A DNA stretch of 41,745 nt from Pseudomonas entomophila. Lineage in GTDB: Bacteria; Pseudomonadota; Gammaproteobacteria; Pseudomonadales; Pseudomonadaceae. Below the pieces are notes generated by a model. That model had not been told where the DNA came from. It saw only the letters and a program-made list of their open reading frames with translations, and did not search any database. The DNA lies in NCBI RefSeq assembly GCF_029478665.1, contig NZ_JARPQB010000049.1, positions 1 to 41,745 on the forward strand, in the 5' to 3' direction. Shown piece after piece: positions 33,701 through 41,745 of the stretch (the first letter of the stretch is position 1; every line of letters starts with the position of its first letter). The position numbers and the translations under genes are program-made.

Positions 33701-36700
33701 CCAGGCCAATATCCTGCCGGTCTGGAAGGATTACACCGGCAAAGGCGTACGCATCGCCCAGGTCGAAATCCAGAGCCCGTTCGGCACCACTCGGGAAATC
33801 CTCGATTACCACCACGCCGACCTCAAGAATAACCTCGACCCGCAGTGGCTGGCCAACGCTACCCCGGGGCAGATGGCTGGCGAGGGCAGTGGCGGCAAGT
33901 TCAGCGATCATGCGACGCTCGTCGCCGGCGTGATGGTCGCCTCGCGCAACGGTGAAGGCAGTGTCGGCGTGGCCTATGACGCCAGCATCGCCGGTTACTG
34001 GGTCGACAAGCATGACTTCGGCAATCTTTCGCATATGCGCGAGTACGATGTGGTGAACCACAGCTGGGGCAGCAGCAACCATTTCGACCTGAAGTTCACG
34101 CCGACCGAGCTGGGGTTGATGCCCACGCCGTTCAAGCAGGCTATTGGCGAAGGCCGCGATGGCCTGGGCACGGTGATCGTCACGGCCGGTGGCAACGACC
34201 GCGAGAAAGGCGGCAACACCAACTACTCGAATCTCACCAACAGCCGCAGCAGTGTCATCGTTGGCGCGATCAACGCGACCACCGACCTGGGGGCATTGCA
34301 ACTGGGCGGCAAGCCGTTCTCCAGTCCGGGGGCCAGCATCCTGGTCAGTGCGCCGGGTTCAAATGTGACATCGACCTCGCGCCTGGTTCAGAACGACAAT
34401 GGCTCGACCTTCGGTAGTGACACCAGCGTTTCCCAGGGCACCAGCTTCGCGGCGCCGATCGTATCGGGCATCGTTGCGTTGATGTTGGAAGCCAACCCCA
34501 CGTTGGGCTATCGCGACGTTCAGCAGATCCTTGCGATCTCTGCCCGCAAGGTAAATGACAGCGCCACCCACTGGCAGACCAATGGTAGCCAGAACTGGAA
34601 CGGTGGTGGAATGCACGTCAGCCATGACTACGGCTACGGCGAAGTCGACGCCCGCGCGGCGGTGCGTCTGGCGGAAACCTGGAACAGCCAGCAAATCCTG
34701 ACCAACGAACTCAGCCTGGCCAAACCCTTGGAATCGGGCGTGCTCAATCGGGCGATCAGCGACGGGCAAGGCGCTGGGATCAGCCATTCGCTTAACATGG
34801 GGAATGTCGACTTGCAGGCCGAGCATGTCGAGGTCAAGGTGAGCCTGACCCATGCCCGGCCCGGCGACCTGATCCTCAAGCTGATCTCGCCCTCGGGCAC
34901 TGAGTCGATTCTGATGAATCGACCCGGCAAGGTCCCCGGCAGTGACGCCAGTGATCGAGGCAATGCCAGCTTCGATGGCGCGCAGACCCTGGACTATGTC
35001 TTCAGCACCGCGCTGCTGCGCGGTGAGGCGGTACAAGGCAACTGGACGCTGCAAGTGATCGACAGCACGACGGGCGACATTGGCACGCTGAACAACTGGA
35101 GCCTGAATGTCTTTGGCAGGGGCGCCAATGCCGACGACCAGTACGTGTACACCAACGAGTTTGCCCAGCTCGCCGGGACAGGCGCGCGCAATGTACTCAA
35201 CGACACCGATGGTGGGCAGGACACGATCAATGTGGCGGCCATTTCCAGTGCCAGTACCATTGACCTGTCCAAGGGCGAGGCCACTTTGGCTGGTGCGCGC
35301 CTGACCCTTGCCAATCCAGGCCAGATCGAGCACCTGATCGGTGGGGAGTTTGCCGATACGCTGACCGGCAACGCGGCCAACAACACCCTCGTGGGTGGGC
35401 GCGGCAATGATGTGCTGGCCGGCGGTGCCGGTGTCGACACGCTGGTCGGTGGGCAGGGCAACGATACCCTGACCGGTGGCGCCGATACCGATTACTTCAT
35501 CATCGACAAGGCTGCCGGGGAGACCGACACCCTGACCGATTTCGTGATCGGTACCGACCGTATCGTGCTCTCCGGCTTCACCGCCGATACCTATGCGACG
35601 ATGACCATTTCCCAGCAGGGCGCCGATGCGCGCCTGGAGCTCGGCGATGGGCAGGTGCTGATGCTCAGGAATGTCCAGGCCGCCGGCCTTACATTGAGCA
35701 GCTTCATCCACACGCCGGAGGCCGTGCGCGTGAGTCAGCTGTCGCAAGCCTCGGGCTACGGTTTCGGCCTGGACGGCACGGCAACCGAGCGCAACTTGCC
35801 AAACACCAGCGGTGGCTTCCGGTACTGGACCAACGATGCGGGTGAGCGGGTGTTCGGCGGTACCGGTGGCGACACGATCCAGGGTGGCCTGGGCAACGAT
35901 GTGCTGGTGGGTGAGACCTCGACTGACTCACCCATCGGTGGCAATGACGTGATCAACGGCGGCGAAGGCAACGATGTCGTGCGTGGGGGGGCGGGTGACG
36001 ATGTGCTGCACGGTGGCGCCGGGCTGGATTACCTGGGTGGCGATGCCGGCGACGACACTTTGTATCTGGAGGGTGACCAGGCGATCAGCGACCATGCTAC
36101 CACCACGTTGCTGTCCCCGAACATCAACCTCAACGGCGCGGCGACCCACACTGGCGCCTCGGTGGCCGGTGGTGCCGGCAACGATCGCTTCGTGCTGGTC
36201 GAAGACCTGCGTGACAGTGCCTCGCAAGGCGTCATGGCCAACCTGATCGACGACTTCGAGGTGGGCAACCCCAAGGAAACGATCGACCTGTCGCAGATTC
36301 ATGCGGTGCGCGGTTTTACCGACCTCAATTTCAGTACTGTCACCGTTGATGGCCAGCAGTACCTGCGGGTCTGGCTCGGGGCCATGGCCAGCGGTACCCA
36401 ATACCTGACGCTCAAGGGCGTGAGTGCCGGCCAACTGTCAGCCAGCCACTTCATTTTTGGTCAGGGGGGCGCGCAGCCCAAGGTGCTGTTGTCTGGAACG
36501 GCGGGTAACGATCTGCTGGTGGGGGATGCCGGGGGCAATATCCTGGACGGTGGTACCGGTGCCGATGTGATGGAGGGGCGGCTGGGCGATGACACCTATA
36601 TCGTCGATCACCCTGGCGATGTCGTGATGGAAGTGGTCGGTGGTGGCTACGATGTGGTCAAGTCCAGCATTAGCCATGTCCTCGCCGATGAGGTGGAGGT

Positions 36701-39700
36701 CCTGCAGTTGCAGGGTTCGGCGGCCATCAACGGAACGGGCAATGGCTTGTCCAACCGGCTGGTTGGCAACGCGGGCAACAACGTGCTCGATGGCGCCGGG
36801 GGCGCGGATGTGATGGTGGGTGGCCTGGGCGATGACATCTATGTGGTCGATGATGGCGCGGACCGCATCGTCGAGTCGGCCGATGAAGGCACGGACAGCG
36901 TCCGCAGCTCGGTCTCCTTCACCTTGGCCACCCATCTTGAGAACCTCGAGCTGACTGGCGATGCTGACATCAACGGTACCGGTAACGCGGTCGACAACAT
37001 CCTGCGCGGCAACCGTGGGGACAACCGGCTGGATGGCGCCCAGGGGGCGGACCAGATGTATGGTGGCGGGGGCAACGACAGCTATTTTGTCGATCATCTG
37101 GGTGACCAGGCCATCGAGGTGCTCGACAGTGGCTTCGACCGTGTCTTCGCCAGCGTGGACTTCTCCCTCGGGGCAAACGTCGAGCGCCTGGAACTGGTAG
37201 GGCCTGCCTTGAATGCAACCGGCAACAGCTCGGACAACGAACTGATCGGCAATGCGCTGGACAACCGCCTCTACGGTGGCGCGGGCAACGACTTCCTGCA
37301 AGGTGGCAGTGGCAACGATCGGTATGTATTCGGTGTGGGGCATGGCCAGGACGTCATCAGTGAGGTGCTTGGTTTCGCGGGCGGTAACGACAGCATCGTC
37401 TTCGAGGCAGGTATCGAGGAGCGCGATGTGGCGGTCGAGCACTCGGCCCAGGGCATGATCCTGCGGCTGAACGACGGCCAGCAGATCGTCTCGGGTTGGA
37501 CCGCCGCTGGCGGTCACGCCATCGAGCGCATCGAGTTCGCCAACGGCAAGATATGGAACACCGCGACCCTGGCCACGCTGGCCAACCGCGCGCCCACGGT
37601 ATCTTCTGCGATTTCCGACCAGAACATGGCCGAGGACAGTCGATTTGTCCTGGCCCTGGGCGCGAACACGTTCATCGACGCCGATGCTGGAGATGCCCTG
37701 ACGCTGCGCGCCACCTTGGCCGATGGCAAGCCGTTGCCGGGCTGGCTCAGCTTCGATGCGGCAACCCGCACCTTCAGCGGGACGCCGGGCAATGCCCAAG
37801 TCGGTCGCCTGGACATCCTGGTCACGGCGACCGACAAGGCGGGGGCCGCAGTGTCCGATGCCTTCAGCCTGAACATCGCCAACGTCAATGATGCACCGCA
37901 GTTGGCCAATGCCATCGTCGACCTGAATCTCAAGAGTGGCCAGGCATTGCAATACGTGCTGCCGGCCAATACCTTCAGCGACGTCGACGCAGGCGACCGG
38001 CTGAGCTACCGGGCTACCCTGGCCAACGGAGCGGCCCTGCCGAGCTGGTTGGTGTTCGATGCAGCCAGCCGCACCTTCAGTGGCACGCCGCTCGATGGCG
38101 GCACGCTGTCGATCAAGGTCACGGCGGTGGACCAATCGGCGGCCGAGGTCAGCGATGTTTTCGATATTGTCGTGAGTCCTGCCACTACCGTGATCAATGG
38201 CACAGCAGGTGCCGACAACCTGCGTGGGGATGCCCAGGCCAACACGCTCAATGGTTTGGCCGGCGACGATTACCTCTACGGTGGTGCCGGGGATGATGTA
38301 CTCAACGGCGGTGATGGCAACGACTCGCTCTATGGGGATGCTGGCAACGACATCCTGGATGGTGGGGCAGGCAACGATCGGTTGTCGGGAGACACCGGCA
38401 ACGACACCTATCGCTTCTACCGTGGCATGGGGCAGGACACGATCATCGACTTCGATCCGACCGTGGGCAATGTCGACACCCTTCAAGTAGCCGCCGACAT
38501 CACGCCGGCTGATGTGCTGCTGACCCGGGACGGCGGTTACCTCACCCTGGCGATCAAAGGCACGTCCGATAAAGTGACGATCACCTTCTTCAACGATGTC
38601 AACTATAGCTTCGAGCGTGTGCTGTTCGCCGACGGTACGATCTGGGACCTCGAGGCGCTCAAGAACATGACGCGCGGCACGCCCAGCCAGGGGGCCGATA
38701 CGCTGTACGGGGATATTGGTGCCGATGTGCTCGACGGGTTGGCGGGTAACGATCGGATCTATGGCGGTGCCGGCGATGACCGCCTCATCGGTGGGCTCGG
38801 TAACGACAACCTGTACGGTGAGACGGGCAATGACACCCTCGAGGGTGGCGACGGCAACGATTCGCTCAACGGCGATGCCGGCAATGACATCCTGGATGGC
38901 GGGGCCGGTGATGACACCCTCAGTGGTGGTCAGGGCGATGATGTCTACCTGTTCTATCGAGGGATGGGGCAGGACAGCATCAGCGAGTTCGATATGAGCG
39001 TCGGCAACAACGACACGATCAGGGTTGCTGCGGGGATCAGTGCGGCGGATATCACCCTGACCCGCGATCTCTGGGACTTGCAGCTGGGCATCAAAGGCAC
39101 CACGGACCGGATGACCATCCGCAGCTACACCGACGCCAATTACCAGGTGGAACGTGTGGCCTTCGCCGACGGTAGCGTCTGGACAGTCGACGATCTTCGG
39201 CGTCTGTCGCGGGTAGCGCCGAGCGAAGCCGCCGACACCGTCTATGGCGACGACAGCAACGAGCGGATCGATGGCCTGGCGGGCGATGACAAGCTCTATG
39301 GCCTGGCCGGAGACGACGTGCTCATAGGTGGGGCTGGCAACGACCAGCTTGATGGCGGCAACGGTAACGATATCCTCGATGGAGGCATCGGCAATGACAC
39401 GCTGTCGGGCGGTTCGGGTAACGACACCTATCTGTTCCAGCGCGGTGGTGGGCAGGACACGATATCCGACCGTGACTGGACCACGGGCAATTTCGATGTA
39501 ATCAAGTTCGGCCAGGGCATTGCCGCGGCCGACGTCAAGGCATCGCGTCAAGGCGACCATCTGGAACTGGCGATCATCGGCTCGACCGACAAGGTGACTG
39601 TCAGCAACTGGTTCTACGCCAAGGACAACCAGGTAGAACAGGTTCAGTTCGCCGATGGCACGTCATGGGATGTGGCTACCATGCAAGCCCTGGTCAAAGG

Positions 39701-40790
39701 CGTGGCCACCCAGGGCGACGATGTGCTGCAAGGTGCGGAATCCGTCGACGACACACTCAACGGCCTGGGAGGGGACGACAAGCTCTACGGGCTGTCGGGC
39801 AACGATACGCTTAACGGCGGTGCTGGCAACGACATGCTCTCTGGGGGGGCAGGGGCGGACATCCTCGACGGCGGTGTCGGCAATGACAAGCTTCAGGGGG
39901 ATGCTGGCAATGACACATACCTGTTCTACCGGGGTGCCGGGCAGGACGAGATCAGCGACTACGATTCCCAGGCCGGCAACCTCGATGTGATCGAGGTCGC
40001 AGGGGGTATCGCGCCGTCCGACCTCAGCCTGAGCCGAGATCTGTCCAACCTGTACATCGGCATCAAAGGCAGCACCGACACGCTGAAGGTGAACAACTGG
40101 TTCTCCAACACCTCGTACCAGGTCGAGCAGATTCGCTTCGCCGACGGCACCCGCTGGAACGTCGACACGATCAAGGCAATGACCAAGGGCTCCGCAACCC
40201 AGGGTAACGATCAACTGTTCGGTGACGAAACGCAGGCCGATGTGCTCAATGGGCTTGACGGTGACGACAAACTCTATGGGTTCGCCGGCAATGACACGCT
40301 GTTGGGTGGCAAAGGCGCTGACGAGCTGTTTGGTGACAGTGGCGCCGACACCCTCGATGGTGGCGCTGGCAATGACCGTCTGGAAGGGGGTGTCGGTGAC
40401 GATCTCTACAAGTTCGAACGTGGCGGAGGGCAGGACGTCATCAATGATTTCGACGCGGACACCAACATCGATGTGCTGCAATTTGGCCCGGGAATTTTGA
40501 CCGAACAGCTGTGGTTCCGCAAGAACGGCTGGGACCTTGAAGTCAGTGTCATTGGCACGTCCGACAAAGTGACGGTATCCAAATGGTCGTTCTGGGGTGA
40601 AGGCAACTGGGAGAAGGCGCAGCACATCGAACAGTTCCGCACCAACGATGGCAAGGTATTGCTCGATGGCCAGGTCGATCAGCTGGTCTCGGCGATGGCG
40701 GCGTTCGCGCCGCCCGCGGCAGGGCAGATGACGTTGCCGCAGAACTACAAGGAGGCGCTCGACGTCGTCATTGCCAGCAATTGGCAGTAA
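30750..40790 (+). CDS. Giant RTX exoprotein with S8 protease, P-domain and cadherin-like domains
   Basis: A 3346-residue secreted protein, the likely substrate of the type I exporter upstream, with no cysteine seen. Regions: 1-370 unrecognised; ~371-520 EF-hand-like loops (DTNANGKID, DSNADGVFD, DLNGNGAIE); ~615-800 RTX block 1. At ~970-1310 lies a kexin-like S8 domain with His1054, oxyanion Asn1149 and Ser1232 in GTSFAAP, but Glu1006 where Asp is expected. Then ~1325-1460 P-domain; ~1530-1580 and ~1700-1770 RTX; ~1910-2280 81-residue modules; ~2281-2477 two cadherin-like (He_PIG) domains. At ~2480-3346 are five ~162-residue RTX modules and a C-terminal secretion signal. About 65 GGxGxDxUx repeats in all. 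ATG 30750 (AGAAGGA, 8 bases) is preferred over the overlapping GTG at 30747. Confidence 0.93.
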   Translation: MVFRESTFEYIKSQTEQAKAIANQLGAADVTAQGILGAIGEEYESLGTVDKIQTARVSAFSHEEIKNNYDSVVKDQQILRDVVSAGSIKKGLIKWDNPVLNDVGPGNIKILTAIDLLAKYNAGNPENDPLGLKGYNGDYKSLVSDLSDEKNSASLKFAALMLQEGRAFYTERAGAAWASYDQDTQDAVLITYYNNGKEWATARADKFAADNPGGQYAPKPGGGVSGGEVYLENAAQIKKYVGVPSTPIASVSDNYFKLDINNAGSVTEKGATDHERNAAQVADGLVRNGGGWKITYDPNKLNINQMQGNWVNNTFTAAATQILADGYRPGNINTASDVFDFSLRGSSQGLSYGSTLGALLNSGDARARLTLPTDPLVLDLNGDGVRLTDYLTAPVFFDADNDGGSLEETGWVSTEDGIVVVDTNANGKIDNISETLSEYFGGAPGSNGDAGQKRFANGFAALASLDSNADGVFDRQDAAWSSVKVWVDGNHDGKSWLDLNGNGAIEAGETSELKSLTELGITRINLGNQAQSGEVRDGNEVLARGTFVHNGVTKEAIAANFVANPNGHVFSANGNGTVISTQGSGQVAPVKGYVSASTTGERIDVAQKGVNNATGGAGNDVLLGDAQSNWLAGGQGRDSFNGGAGDDVLLIDGDDLPGNIHGGDGTDIVQVLGDKGVRLNLAEAGVEIAQGGRGDDVFIGGGNSTVYMRGGDGDDVLVGGSANDALSGEDGDDFINGNAGNDVLRGHRGRDQLFGGEGNDLIEGGLDDDSLNGGAGDDVLIGGAGDDMIEGGDGLDVVELSGDFADYRLTRTAEGVWISDTVAGRDGTDFLKNVESANFRNLKQVEIPSAISAGSENPLLVKDVLGKDRAGVAFERTSAHLIGKEQLLQNDIDWQHDALHITGLFEVVGGSASLTQAGDVLFTPDATFTGVMGFKYTVADAKGNAATTVVNMGTGESATMRAAVYLRTADLPADPLVTDQWYLSQANILPVWKDYTGKGVRIAQVEIQSPFGTTREILDYHHADLKNNLDPQWLANATPGQMAGEGSGGKFSDHATLVAGVMVASRNGEGSVGVAYDASIAGYWVDKHDFGNLSHMREYDVVNHSWGSSNHFDLKFTPTELGLMPTPFKQAIGEGRDGLGTVIVTAGGNDREKGGNTNYSNLTNSRSSVIVGAINATTDLGALQLGGKPFSSPGASILVSAPGSNVTSTSRLVQNDNGSTFGSDTSVSQGTSFAAPIVSGIVALMLEANPTLGYRDVQQILAISARKVNDSATHWQTNGSQNWNGGGMHVSHDYGYGEVDARAAVRLAETWNSQQILTNELSLAKPLESGVLNRAISDGQGAGISHSLNMGNVDLQAEHVEVKVSLTHARPGDLILKLISPSGTESILMNRPGKVPGSDASDRGNASFDGAQTLDYVFSTALLRGEAVQGNWTLQVIDSTTGDIGTLNNWSLNVFGRGANADDQYVYTNEFAQLAGTGARNVLNDTDGGQDTINVAAISSASTIDLSKGEATLAGARLTLANPGQIEHLIGGEFADTLTGNAANNTLVGGRGNDVLAGGAGVDTLVGGQGNDTLTGGADTDYFIIDKAAGETDTLTDFVIGTDRIVLSGFTADTYATMTISQQGADARLELGDGQVLMLRNVQAAGLTLSSFIHTPEAVRVSQLSQASGYGFGLDGTATERNLPNTSGGFRYWTNDAGERVFGGTGGDTIQGGLGNDVLVGETSTDSPIGGNDVINGGEGNDVVRGGAGDDVLHGGAGLDYLGGDAGDDTLYLEGDQAISDHATTTLLSPNINLNGAATHTGASVAGGAGNDRFVLVEDLRDSASQGVMANLIDDFEVGNPKETIDLSQIHAVRGFTDLNFSTVTVDGQQYLRVWLGAMASGTQYLTLKGVSAGQLSASHFIFGQGGAQPKVLLSGTAGNDLLVGDAGGNILDGGTGADVMEGRLGDDTYIVDHPGDVVMEVVGGGYDVVKSSISHVLADEVEVLQLQGSAAINGTGNGLSNRLVGNAGNNVLDGAGGADVMVGGLGDDIYVVDDGADRIVESADEGTDSVRSSVSFTLATHLENLELTGDADINGTGNAVDNILRGNRGDNRLDGAQGADQMYGGGGNDSYFVDHLGDQAIEVLDSGFDRVFASVDFSLGANVERLELVGPALNATGNSSDNELIGNALDNRLYGGAGNDFLQGGSGNDRYVFGVGHGQDVISEVLGFAGGNDSIVFEAGIEERDVAVEHSAQGMILRLNDGQQIVSGWTAAGGHAIERIEFANGKIWNTATLATLANRAPTVSSAISDQNMAEDSRFVLALGANTFIDADAGDALTLRATLADGKPLPGWLSFDAATRTFSGTPGNAQVGRLDILVTATDKAGAAVSDAFSLNIANVNDAPQLANAIVDLNLKSGQALQYVLPANTFSDVDAGDRLSYRATLANGAALPSWLVFDAASRTFSGTPLDGGTLSIKVTAVDQSAAEVSDVFDIVVSPATTVINGTAGADNLRGDAQANTLNGLAGDDYLYGGAGDDVLNGGDGNDSLYGDAGNDILDGGAGNDRLSGDTGNDTYRFYRGMGQDTIIDFDPTVGNVDTLQVAADITPADVLLTRDGGYLTLAIKGTSDKVTITFFNDVNYSFERVLFADGTIWDLEALKNMTRGTPSQGADTLYGDIGADVLDGLAGNDRIYGGAGDDRLIGGLGNDNLYGETGNDTLEGGDGNDSLNGDAGNDILDGGAGDDTLSGGQGDDVYLFYRGMGQDSISEFDMSVGNNDTIRVAAGISAADITLTRDLWDLQLGIKGTTDRMTIRSYTDANYQVERVAFADGSVWTVDDLRRLSRVAPSEAADTVYGDDSNERIDGLAGDDKLYGLAGDDVLIGGAGNDQLDGGNGNDILDGGIGNDTLSGGSGNDTYLFQRGGGQDTISDRDWTTGNFDVIKFGQGIAAADVKASRQGDHLELAIIGSTDKVTVSNWFYAKDNQVEQVQFADGTSWDVATMQALVKGVATQGDDVLQGAESVDDTLNGLGGDDKLYGLSGNDTLNGGAGNDMLSGGAGADILDGGVGNDKLQGDAGNDTYLFYRGAGQDEISDYDSQAGNLDVIEVAGGIAPSDLSLSRDLSNLYIGIKGSTDTLKVNNWFSNTSYQVEQIRFADGTRWNVDTIKAMTKGSATQGNDQLFGDETQADVLNGLDGDDKLYGFAGNDTLLGGKGADELFGDSGADTLDGGAGNDRLEGGVGDDLYKFERGGGQDVINDFDADTNIDVLQFGPGILTEQLWFRKNGWDLEVSVIGTSDKVTVSKWSFWGEGNWEKAQHIEQFRTNDGKVLLDGQVDQLVSAMAAFAPPAAGQMTLPQNYKEALDVVIASNWQ
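36588..37316 (+). repeat. Three tandem 81/80-residue modules in the RTX gene
   Basis: The landmarks GDDTYIVD, GDDIYVVD, GNDSYFVD and GNDRYVFG recur at 36588, 36831, 37074 (the aligned second residue, on the strand of the gene) and 37314, so the period is 243, 243 and 240 bp. Each module is two or three RTX nonapeptides, then a D.V.E....G.D.V.SS.S..L...E.L.L.G segment, and INGTGN or similar. Confidence 0.85.
38214..40790 (+). repeat. Five tandem ~162-residue RTX/HCBP modules
   Basis: The aligned residue D of ADNLRGD, ADTLYGD, ADTVYGD, DDVLQG and NDQLFGD falls at 38214, 38697, 39234, 39720 and 40209, giving periods of 161, 179, 162 and 163 residues. Each module has six to eight nonapeptides followed by a haemolysin-type calcium-binding-related segment (RGMGQDTI, then ...KGT.DK.T....., then FADGT.W). 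Module 2 is longer by exactly 18 residues, two nonapeptides. Confidence 0.88.
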
Positions 40791-40798
40791 GAGCGGGA

Positions 40799-40826
40799 AT
40801 GTACGCGGCTTGAGTGTCGCGTACAT
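40799..40826 (+). terminator. Hairpin just after the RTX stop codon
   Basis: ATGTACGCG (40799-40807) pairs perfectly with CGCGTACAT (40818-40826) around a ten-base loop, nine bases after the stop. No T-run follows, so it may be a Rho-dependent end or an mRNA-stabilising hairpin. Confidence 0.45.
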
Positions 40827-40968
40827 CTGCATCAACGGCCGCTTGCATACCACCGAGGTGTGGAGGCGGTCGGTCCTTGCGGGATTTTTCACCGCTCGGC
40901 ATATGCCTTGTGAACGCAGGGCAGGTTCAAGGGTCAACCGCAACGGTTGGTCATCGTTTGCCTTTGAT

Positions 40969-40997
40969 TTGACGCTGTCCGCCACGCTCGGTATAAA
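40969..40997 (+). promoter_or_regulatory. Sigma-70 promoter of recR
   Basis: TTGACG (40969-40974), a 17-base spacer and TATAAA (40992-40997) lie 31 bases before the recR ATG. It is close to the consensus and gives recR transcription independent of dnaX-ybaB and of the secretion operon. Confidence 0.82.
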
Positions 40998-41028
40998 CCG
41001 CGTCTTATTGATCTGTCAGGCCTTTCCC

Positions 41029-41631
41029 ATGAGCTTCAGCCCCCTGATCCGCCAACTGATCGACGCCTTGCGCATTTTGCCCGGGGTCGGGCAGAAAACA
41101 GCCCAGCGCATGGCCCTGCAGCTGCTGGAGCGCGACCGCAGCGGCGGCACGCGCCTGGCCCAGGCCCTGAGCCAGGCCATGGAAGGTGTCGGTCACTGCC
41201 GACAATGCCGCACGCTGACCGAGCAGGAGCTTTGCCCGCAGTGCGCCGACCCGCGCCGTGACGACACGCAGCTGTGCGTGGTCGAGGGGCCGGTGGACGT
41301 CTATGCGGTGGAGCAGACCGGCTATCGCGGTCGTTACTTCGTGCTCAAGGGCCACCTGTCGCCGCTGGATGGCCTGGGGCCGGAGGCTATCGGTATTCCG
41401 CAGCTGATGGCCAGGATCGAAGAGCAGGGCACCTTCAGCGAGGTGATCCTGGCCACCAACCCGACAGTGGAAGGGGAGGCGACCGCCCACTACATCGCCC
41501 AACTGCTGGCCGAGAAGGGCCTGACCGCAACGCGCATCGCCCATGGCGTACCGTTGGGTGGGGAACTGGAGCTGGTGGATGGTGGGACGTTGGCCCATGC
41601 GTTCGCGGGACGCCGGCCGATTTCGCTGTAA
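41029..41631 (+). CDS. recR: Recombination mediator RecR
   Basis: A 200-residue cytosolic protein that, with RecF/RecO, loads RecA at gaps. It has an N-terminal helix-hairpin-helix (RILPGVGQKTAQRMA, ~15-29), a Cys4 zinc finger (Cys57, Cys60, Cys69, Cys72), a TOPRIM domain (~80-175, VEGPVDVYAVEQ onward), and a C-terminal Walker-like segment. Length and motifs are normal. The ATG at 41029 follows TCAGG with eight bases spacing. It is separated from ybaB by ~16 kb here, unlike the usual adjacent arrangement. Downstream to the window end no gene is seen. Confidence 0.97.
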   Translation: MSFSPLIRQLIDALRILPGVGQKTAQRMALQLLERDRSGGTRLAQALSQAMEGVGHCRQCRTLTEQELCPQCADPRRDDTQLCVVEGPVDVYAVEQTGYRGRYFVLKGHLSPLDGLGPEAIGIPQLMARIEEQGTFSEVILATNPTVEGEATAHYIAQLLAEKGLTATRIAHGVPLGGELELVDGGTLAHAFAGRRPISL

Positions 41632-41708
41632 GACTCAGCCCTTTCAAGGTCTTTGAGTGCGAGGATTATTGGCCGAGTAAGGGTCACCAAGTGCACGCCG
41701 GAACCTTT

Positions 41709-41745
41709 GCCGCGCCTATAAAATCGAGCGCCGCCCGCGCGGCGC
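41709..41745. repeat. Right-end GC-rich repeat, inverted copy of the left end
   Basis: The reverse complement of the last 37 bases begins GCGCCGCGCGGGCGGCGCTC, as at position 14, then continues GATTTTATAGGCGC against GATCTCATAGGCGC at the left. The copies differ by only two bases over this stretch and are in opposite orientation. Confidence 0.8.

Noticed and set aside
36438..39560. A 1040-codon open frame antisense to the RTX gene, and another at 32238-34301
   Set aside because: These are complements of the glycine/aspartate repeats, read as repetitive Val/Ala/Ile text. No ribosome site or family match.
36480..40500. CRISPR-like regular spacing of short repeats
   Set aside because: The periodicity is in frame and codes for RTX nonapeptides and protein modules. 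The nucleotide repeats are degenerate and there are no conserved direct repeats with unique spacers.
41632..41708. Gene after recR
   Set aside because: Short remaining sequence with no ribosome site or recognisable start before the terminal repeat.

Overview
The window looks like a chromosomal segment of a Pseudomonas putida-group bacterium. It is GC-rich. It has gamma-proteobacterial pseudomonad gene content (xdhA-xdhB-xdhC-guaD, smc-zipA-ligA, dnaX-ybaB, recR). It also carries several copies of the pseudomonad REP palindrome (GTAGGAGCGG...CCGCTCCTAC type) between genes. Species assignment is inference from gene order and repeats. No 16S gene is present.

Layout. (1) 1-10.5 kb is a purine-catabolism block. 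It holds a purine permease (minus), a GntR regulator, a water channel aqpZ, then guaD, xdhC, xdhB and xdhA (all minus, one operon transcribed xdhA to guaD), and a second GntR/FCD regulator. Together these import purine bases, deaminate guanine to xanthine and oxidise hypoxanthine/xanthine to urate. The spacers hold palindromes that look like operators for the GntR proteins. (2) 10.5-17.6 kb is chromosome and cell-division housekeeping: smc (3 nt after the second GntR gene), zipA, a strong terminator, and ligA with an extra C-terminal module. (3) 17.6-22.3 kb is mixed. It starts with a REP pair and the 4.5S RNA gene of the signal recognition particle. A two-gene cassette follows, of a small unknown protein and an unusual, less GC-rich SF1 helicase. 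Then come a second REP pair, a MerR regulator divergent from a DUF2938 membrane protein with a textbook MerR-type promoter, and a periplasmic solute-binding-like protein. (4) 22.4-24.85 kb is dnaX-ybaB, closed by a clear intrinsic terminator. (5) 25.1-40.8 kb is a complete type I secretion locus: TolC-like, HlyB-like, HlyD-like, a small four-helix membrane protein, and a 3346-residue RTX exoprotein. The exoprotein contains a subtilisin/kexin-like S8 protease domain, a P-domain, cadherin-like domains and about 65 calcium-binding nonapeptides. (6) 41.0-41.6 kb is recR with its own sigma-70 promoter.

The main point of interest is that the ~16-kb secretion locus sits exactly between ybaB and recR, which are normally adjacent in one dnaX-ybaB-recR operon. 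The locus is insulated by a terminator upstream and a recR promoter downstream. The RTX protease also has Glu where S8 peptidases have the catalytic Asp. It carries an unrecognised ~370-residue N-terminal region and a small membrane protein partner encoded inside the secretion operon. The helicase cassette beside the 4.5S RNA gene is the second candidate for an undescribed system.

Both window ends lie in inverted copies of the same GC-rich intergenic repeat, as if the sequence were a contig broken at repeats.
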